From Thermoplasmata archaeon (GTDB lineage: Archaea; Thermoplasmatota; Thermoplasmata; JAGHBH01), in contig JAGHBH010000052.1 of NCBI GenBank assembly GCA_021161085.1, positions 1 through 7,166 of the forward strand: a stretch of DNA of 7,166 bases. The letters are read 5' to 3'. The position numbers were made by a program, and so were the translations under genes. Shown one piece after another: positions 1 through 5,400 of this stretch. The first letter of the stretch is position 1; every line of letters starts with the position of its first letter. The notes below the pieces were generated by a model, which was not told the DNA's origin, made no database searches, and was given only the letters and a program-made list of their open reading frames with translations.

Positions 1-248
1 CCCATCAGTTCCTTTTCTATATCCTCCAGGGAGTCTATGCCCTCTTCCTCCACCGCTTCCCCGCCGATCCCCTCTTCCGGGGTTTCCTCCCCCACCTCTT
101 CCTCCTCCTCTTCCCAGCCGTATTCCTCCGCCCCCGCTTCCTCCATCTCTTCCTCTTCCGGCGGCGGGAGGGGAGAACCGCAGTTGATGCAGGTCTCCGC
201 CGTGTCGTCATAGTTGAGCACGCCGCATGCCGGGCACTGTCTCACCAT
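1..248 (-). CDS. Zinc-ribbon protein with glutamate-rich region (C-terminus cut by window edge)
   Basis: The first 82 residues are visible and the frame is open through the left edge. Residues 5-24 form a small zinc ribbon: C5-P-A-C8 and C20-I-N-C23-G, two CxxC knuckles 11 residues apart, suited to binding one zinc ion. A PLPPP hinge follows. Residues 31-82 are strongly acidic, dominated by Glu runs, and probably disordered. No signal peptide is present, so the protein is probably cytoplasmic, unless a membrane segment lies beyond the edge. The ATG shares one base with the stop of the upstream membrane-protein gene (TGATG), which suggests translational coupling. N-terminal ribbons of this kind are common on archaeal proteins of unrelated function, so the ribbon alone does not say what the protein does. 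The part that would define the family is missing. Gene call sure; function unknown. Confidence 0.85.
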   Translation of the reverse strand, partial: MVRQCPACGVLNYDDTAETCINCGSPLPPPEEEEMEEAGAEEYGWEEEEEEVGEETPEEGIGGEAVEEEGIDSLEDIEKELM

Positions 249-973
249 CAGCCCCCACCCCCCCTCATGCGCATGAGGCGCATGGCCAGCTTGTTGTTGT
301 GGTATCTGTCAACGGTTACGAGTGTGGCTCCCACGGCCGACACTATGAGGGATATGCTGAGGGGTACGGCCGCCCCCTCCACCAGGGGGGTGGCAATGTA
401 CTTGGAGGAGAAGGGACCCTGGTGAACCCCCATCTCTCCCTTGCTGTCCTCGGCCACCACCCTCATCCTGGTTCCGGCGAAGGGCTTGAAGATGAACACT
501 ATCTCCTGGGTGGTGTTGTCTATGAACCATCCCTCCCCGGAGAACCTTCTCACATGGCTTCCGGCGTAGAAATTGTCCTCGTCGGGGGGGATCAGGAACT
601 CTCCCCTGGCCTCGGTGAACTCGTCTATCCTGACGCTGCTGACGTTGGAGGGATACTGCTGGTATATGACGGATTCCACCAGGTCCCCGTCCGGGTTGTA
701 GATGTCAACCGTCACCCTGAATATGTCCTCCCACCCGTTGTAGTCGGATACGTTGAGATAGAGGGATATCCTGTCGTCCTCCTTGACAGTGATGGAGGCG
801 AAGGTCGGGGGGGAATTCCATACGCCCACCCCTGCGCCCGAGACGGTCTCGGAGATGAGGAGGGAAGCCGTCCCCATAAACAGGAGCAGTGAAAAGAGGG
901 CCATCGCACTGGCTCTACCTTTCCTCCCCCGGTGAACTTTTCCCCGTCCGTCGACTGCGGGCCAGCGATTCAT
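248..973 (-). CDS. Membrane-anchored extracellular beta-sandwich protein, 241 aa
   Basis: The function is not recognised; the topology is clear. A basic N-terminus (residues 1-22) precedes a hydrophobic stretch at about 23-42 that serves as a signal peptide or signal anchor. Residues 50-195 are an ectodomain rich in alternating hydrophobic residues, with LYLNVSDYNGW and VTVDIYNPDGD stretches typical of Ig-like or PKD-like beta-sandwiches. It has three Asn-X-Ser/Thr sequons (N74, N110, N153). Residues about 199-221 are a second transmembrane helix, followed by a short basic cytoplasmic tail ending in four glycines. I chose the ATG at 973 because it lies one base after the upstream stop and 10 nt after GGAGGG. 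An in-frame ATG at 1015 would overlap the upstream gene by 41 nt with a poor site. The pairing with the 500-aa gene suggests that the two membrane proteins work together. Confidence 0.88.
   Translation of the reverse strand: MNRWPAVDGRGKVHRGRKGRASAMALFSLLLFMGTASLLISETVSGAGVGVWNSPPTFASITVKEDDRISLYLNVSDYNGWEDIFRVTVDIYNPDGDLVESVIYQQYPSNVSSVRIDEFTEARGEFLIPPDEDNFYAGSHVRRFSGEGWFIDNTTQEIVFIFKPFAGTRMRVVAEDSKGEMGVHQGPFSSKYIATPLVEGAAVPLSISLIVSAVGATLVTVDRYHNNKLAMRLMRMRGGGG
252..264 (-). promoter_or_regulatory. G-rich ribosome binding site for the zinc-ribbon gene
   Basis: On the minus strand a tract of seven G, one T and five G ends 3 nt before the ATG at 248. It contains GGTG and GGGGG, which can pair with the pyrimidine-rich 3' end of archaeal 16S rRNA. 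The same bases encode the terminal glycines of the upstream protein, so the site lies inside that gene. This fits re-initiation by ribosomes finishing the upstream gene. The very short spacing makes the exact core uncertain. Confidence 0.45.
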
Positions 974-974
974 C

Positions 975-2477
975 CTAGGTGTTCCCTCCGGGCTCTGCTC
1001 CCTCTTTCTCTGCATCGTTCTTTCCGTTTTCTTCCTCTCCTATAGTCTCTTCTTCCGTCTTCCTTTTCTCTCTCCGCCCTTTTCTGCCGTTCCCGCCGGC
1101 GGCGCTGCCCTTGGAGGTCCCCCCTCCTTTCCTGCCCTTCATATACATCACGAGCAGGAGAACGAACACGGCCATTCCCACGCCCAGTATCACCCAGACG
1201 AAGGGGTTCTTCGCACCCTCTTCCGTCTCGCCGGGCGGGGCGGGGTTGGTCTGGAACGAGGTGTGCACCTCTCCCATGACCCCGCTGGTGTTGGATGCCG
1301 AGGCTATCAGAAGCCCCTGGGTGCTGTCATAGTCCGCCCTGACGGTCACGTTAATATGGGATGGTGTCTCCTCGCTCAATCCCAGGGTCAGCGGCCCATC
1401 TATCTCGTGTCCGTCGTACTCAACCCGGACGATGGTGATGTTCACCGCGGAGAAGACCAGGGTCACCTCATCGACACCTGTTAGATAGTAGTCCACCGTC
1501 CTCTCTTCCTGGTATTCCATCACGAAGGGACCGGAAAGATACTGGATGGCCGCCGTACCCATGTCCAGAATGCTGTATCCGGGCAGCCTGACCTCTATGT
1601 GGATGTTGAGCGGGAGGTTGTACTGCTTCCGTAGGACAGCGGTGGCCTGGATCCTCACACCCCATTTCAACCTGCCTATCACGTCGGGGTGGATGTCCAT
1701 GGTTCTGGGGCTCCACTCCACGGAGTTGAGGAAGACATACACAAGGGTGTTTTCCCCGGGATAGAACACCCCGCTGGTGTTGGTGGCGGAGAAGACGTTC
1801 TCGTAGTCGCCGAAGTTCACCTCGAACTCTATGGGGACGTTTCCGGTGTTGTAGAGTATGGAATAGTTGCTGGAAGAGATGGGGGTGAAGTTGCCGGCTA
1901 CATAGGGGTCCACCCGAAACTCGTAGTCTTGGCGGCTCATGGAGAAGGTGATGACCGGCACGTCCACGTATATGCTGTGGTTGTACTCTTCCACTCCCTC
2001 CACGAATATTCTCATGGTCCACAGTCCCACAGGCGCCCCTGGGTTCTCATCGTTCTGGATGGAGGTGTATGCGTCCCAGTCCAGCGCTATGGAAAATACG
2101 GTCATCTCGTCATCTTGAGAGCACAGGCTCTCGTTCACCAGTCTTCCGTACAGTACATCGTGCCACCCGGTCTCGTTCTTGACGAACAGCACGTGGGTGG
2201 ATGAGTTGGTGCCTGTGAAGTCTCCCTGGAATCCCATCTCTATGGTCACGTTGGTCTCGTTGGTGGGTATGTCCACCTGGTAGAACACGCCCTTGACCAT
2301 GACCGGATTTCCATCGGTGTCGTTCACCTGATGCCATCCCGGATAATGTATGCTGACGTCAAGGGCCCTTGTCCCCTCCGCAACCCCGCCCGGAACATGT
2401 ACGGAGCCCAGGCTGGCCAGGCTGGACATGAGTGTGAGGACCACGAGCGAATACGGCAGGATATCTTTCCTTCTCAT
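975..2477 (-). CDS. Single-pass surface protein with large ectodomain and charged cytoplasmic tail, 500 aa
   Basis: No family could be named. Residues 1-26 are a signal peptide: MRRK followed by a hydrophobic core. Residues 27-420 form a beta-rich ectodomain with 13 Asn-X-Ser/Thr sequons and probably at least three sandwich domains. The first ends near the YNHSIYVDVPVITFSM stretch (165-180). The second (about 200-300) carries YNTGNVPIEFEVNFG, a pattern seen in Ig-like domains of the NEW3/CARDB type. The third spans about 320-410. A Pro/Gly/Glu linker precedes one transmembrane helix at about 426-446. The cytoplasmic tail (447-500) is first Lys/Arg/Gly-rich, then Glu/Lys-rich. The start at 2477 has GGAGAG 6 nt upstream and lies 13 nt after the stop of the giant surface-protein gene. 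Topology and position suggest a membrane partner or receptor for that protein, which has no anchor of its own. That role is inference. Confidence 0.9.
   Translation of the reverse strand: MRRKDILPYSLVVLTLMSSLASLGSVHVPGGVAEGTRALDVSIHYPGWHQVNDTDGNPVMVKGVFYQVDIPTNETNVTIEMGFQGDFTGTNSSTHVLFVKNETGWHDVLYGRLVNESLCSQDDEMTVFSIALDWDAYTSIQNDENPGAPVGLWTMRIFVEGVEEYNHSIYVDVPVITFSMSRQDYEFRVDPYVAGNFTPISSSNYSILYNTGNVPIEFEVNFGDYENVFSATNTSGVFYPGENTLVYVFLNSVEWSPRTMDIHPDVIGRLKWGVRIQATAVLRKQYNLPLNIHIEVRLPGYSILDMGTAAIQYLSGPFVMEYQEERTVDYYLTGVDEVTLVFSAVNITIVRVEYDGHEIDGPLTLGLSEETPSHINVTVRADYDSTQGLLIASASNTSGVMGEVHTSFQTNPAPPGETEEGAKNPFVWVILGVGMAVFVLLLVMYMKGRKGGGTSKGSAAGGNGRKGRREKRKTEEETIGEEENGKNDAEKEGAEPGGNT
984..989 (-). 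promoter_or_regulatory. Shine-Dalgarno site for the 241-aa membrane protein
   Basis: The minus strand reads GGAGGG, then 10 nt, then ATG at 973. The site lies within the last codons of the upstream gene, whose TAG stop at 977-975 is separated from the ATG by a single base. It decides the start in favour of 973 over the longer reading from 1015. Confidence 0.6.
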
Positions 2478-2483
2478 CCGTAT

Positions 2484-2489
2484 CTCTCC
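2484..2489 (-). promoter_or_regulatory. Shine-Dalgarno site for the 500-aa surface protein
   Basis: The minus strand reads GGAGAG, 6 nt before the ATG at 2477, inside the 13-nt gap after the upstream TGA. The spacing is ordinary and supports translation from this ATG within a polycistronic message. Confidence 0.6.
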
Positions 2490-2490
2490 A

Positions 2491-5400
2491 TCATGGGTGT
2501 ATTATGCTGAAGGTGACGGTCGCCGTGTAGTCTCCCTCCTTGGCGCCGGCGGGTATGTTGACCCACCATTCCAGGGGCGTCAGCCCGCGGAAGGGAGAGG
2601 CCCTTATATCCGAGGAACTGACCTTGTGGTCGCCATCCACATCCTCGTACACGGTCTCCAGAACGGGATCCCATCTATCGTCCGTCCCGAGGAGCCGGGC
2701 GTGGTACCAGGTTTCCAGGGGGGTTCCGACATCCGTGTCTCCGGCCTGGACCGTGCTTCCCGAGGGGTACGCGCCCACATCGGTCACACGGATATCTCCC
2801 GGGCTGACCGTCAGATCGTCATCCATGTCCATGTAGGCTTCGACGGTACCGGGGTCCAAAGCGTTAGACGTTCCTCCCGTCGTCACAGCCGCATGGGGAA
2901 GGTCATAGGTCAGGTTCAGACCCACGTCCGGGTCATAAGAATTCACGTAGGTCTCCGGAGGGGCATACGCCCCAGGATGATATCCGAGAGCCCAGGTGCT
3001 CATGTAGGGCGATGATAGGTAGGTGGGCCCCCACTTGCCCCAGACATACACGGGCATGTTCCCTCCCGGCATCTGGAGAAACGGCTCGGCCTGCGCGTCG
3101 GCCATGTCCGCTCCCGCCCACCATGCGTAGGGGTTGTGGATACCTATGTTGGTGGCGTTGATGGTATCCCCGCCCACGGTGGTGAGATCCGTCACCTTGA
3201 CTGCAACAGCATAATCATAATTTGCCGACACGTTAAGCACGTTGGCGGGGTACAGCCGGAACCAGGTGGAACCCGGGGGAGCGCTCCCCGACGGAGTCCT
3301 GGACGTTGAGATGGAGGTGTACTTGTATATGCCGAACTCGGTGTACAGGTCGTCCACGGCGCTGGGGGCGGTGTTGTCCCAGGCATGGACATGGACATCC
3401 CATGTGTTGGCATCATCCAATCCGACATCGGGAGTGGAGTCGCCGGAATCCGTGAAACCGGTCTCCGTCGTGGCAACCAGCTGATAGCCAAGGGTCACAT
3501 TCACCTGGAGGATGTGGTGCTCATAGCCGTCTCCAGGATAGTCCAGGCTCTCGTAGTAGCTGTCTATTGACACCTCCATGGGCCACCCGGGATATAAGGG
3601 GGTCGGCCAGTCCAGGGTCCACGAGCCCGTGGTGGCCCCAGTGGTCCCCCCGCTGTAGGTGAGGTTGAAATATGTGTTCCTGTCCAAATCTCCCGGAGGA
3701 TCCGGCGGGGCGCTGCCGGAGCCGACGGCTCCCATGTCATACCAGCACTGGATATATATCTCCACCCTGTCCCAGCCCTCCTGGTAGAAGGCGTCTATAT
3801 AGAATGTGATCGTGTTGCCCACGTCCATCTTGGAGTTCTTCCTGCTCTGTCCACCATCCAGTATATCAAAGGAGTATATCTTCGGCTCGGTGACCCCTGT
3901 GCCCAACGTCCCCTGGGTTGTCGTAGTCGTAGCAAACCTCACTACAGTGGGCTCCAGGGATCCCTGGCTCCTCCCCAGAAGATAGGCGAACTCGGGGCTG
4001 GCTGGCGGTTTCATGCAGATGGCATACAGGGTTATCGCGTATCCGGCGTATTCCGTCGAGCTGCCATACCGAATGGTACATTTCCCGGTGGAATTGCTGA
4101 ACTCCAGTATACCGCCGTTTTCCGCCGTTATGACCGCCTGGGAGCCGTTGTGATTCCACGCTACCGCTGTCAGGGTGGAGTTGAATGAGTAGATGCCTCC
4201 TATCTCCACCTCGGCCAGGGCCCAGGAGGGGGCCCCGTTAAGTCTGAACAGCTTTCCCTTCCCGCTTTCGTTGCCGGTTATGAGCCCGTAATTCTCCGTG
4301 GGATGCCAGGCTATCCCCGTGAGGTTCACTCCCATCACCAGAGACGTAGACCGGTCTATCCAAGTGTCGTTCTCAGGGTCATACTGATATATCAACCCGT
4401 TTCCGGAGGAGGTATTGTATCCCACCACGATGTAAGAGGAGGCGTTGGAGGCATAGGCCACATCATAGAAATCCTCATAGTCATGACCGTTTCCGATCCC
4501 TGCATCCTTCCAGTATCGCGTCCCGTTGATGAAGGTGTAGAATGCCAGGTCTTCCGTGTTGTAGGATGACCATATCGCTCCGGAATACGTCCATCTCATG
4601 CCGCCGGGGTAGGAGTCGCCATCGTAGTATATGCGATACGCATACCCTCCGCTGGCCTTGGTCCCCAGTATCAGGGAGTAGGTAATGCCCGGCGTGAGGT
4701 AGACGGGCGTGGGGAAGATGAACGGGTTCCAGCCATCATCTATCTCGTCCGGGGCCTTGATTATATTGGCCAGAATATTCCCCGTCCCATCCGGATTGCC
4801 CTCCTTGATGGACAGGGTGATGCCGTACGATGGGAGGGGGACCTCCTTCTCTATGTAGAAATAGACATTATACAGCAACTCCCCCGTGGGAACGAAGGTC
4901 TGGGCCTGTGCGTTGCCGTTGTTGAGGGCTTCGCTGGTGGTGATATCCGGCGAGAACTGATCCAGGGGGCTGCTGCTCCATATGCAGAAGGCCATATCCT
5001 CGCTCGCCCGCCCGCTCCAGCCTGTGCCGTCGTCATACCACCCCTGTCCGCCCGTATAAATATCGAGTGTCACCCCGGAGACCCCTACCGTGGAGGAGGT
5101 CTCGCCGCTCTCCAGCCAGAAGAAATATTCGAAACCGGCGTCCACGCTTACAGACTCGGAGAAGTTGAAGAGGTTCCAGCCCGTCTGAAGGCTTCCCGGA
5201 TCCAGGGAGGTGGTGGCCAGCGGATCCCCCCCGGGGTACTCCGCTATGGAGAGGCTCACCGGTGTTGCAGGGGCCGAGAGGCTGAGGTACACCTCTATGG
5301 CATCTATGCTATCCTCCTCGGGGGTGAAAGTCTGGCCGTACTTCTGCGTGGTGGTCACGTACTCCAGCACGGATGATGTATCCCATTGCTCCTCTCTACG

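Noticed and set aside
227..892. Plus-strand open frame of 221 codons
   Set aside because: It lies antisense to a well-supported membrane-protein gene, has a His/Gly-rich composition without domain pattern, and looks like a by-product of the G+C-rich third positions.
248..1015. Start of the membrane protein at the ATG at 1015
   Set aside because: It would overlap the upstream gene by 41 nt and lacks a good ribosome site. The ATG at 973 has GGAGGG and sits one base after the stop.
2479..2492. Overlapping TGATG start just after the giant gene
   Set aside because: The ATG at 2492 runs into a stop after five codons. The following ATG at 2477 has the ribosome site and the signal peptide.
2350..3015. 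Plus-strand open frame of 221 codons spanning a gene junction
   Set aside because: It is antisense to two supported genes and to two calcium loops. Its Arg/Gly/Val-rich product shows no signal peptide or motif.
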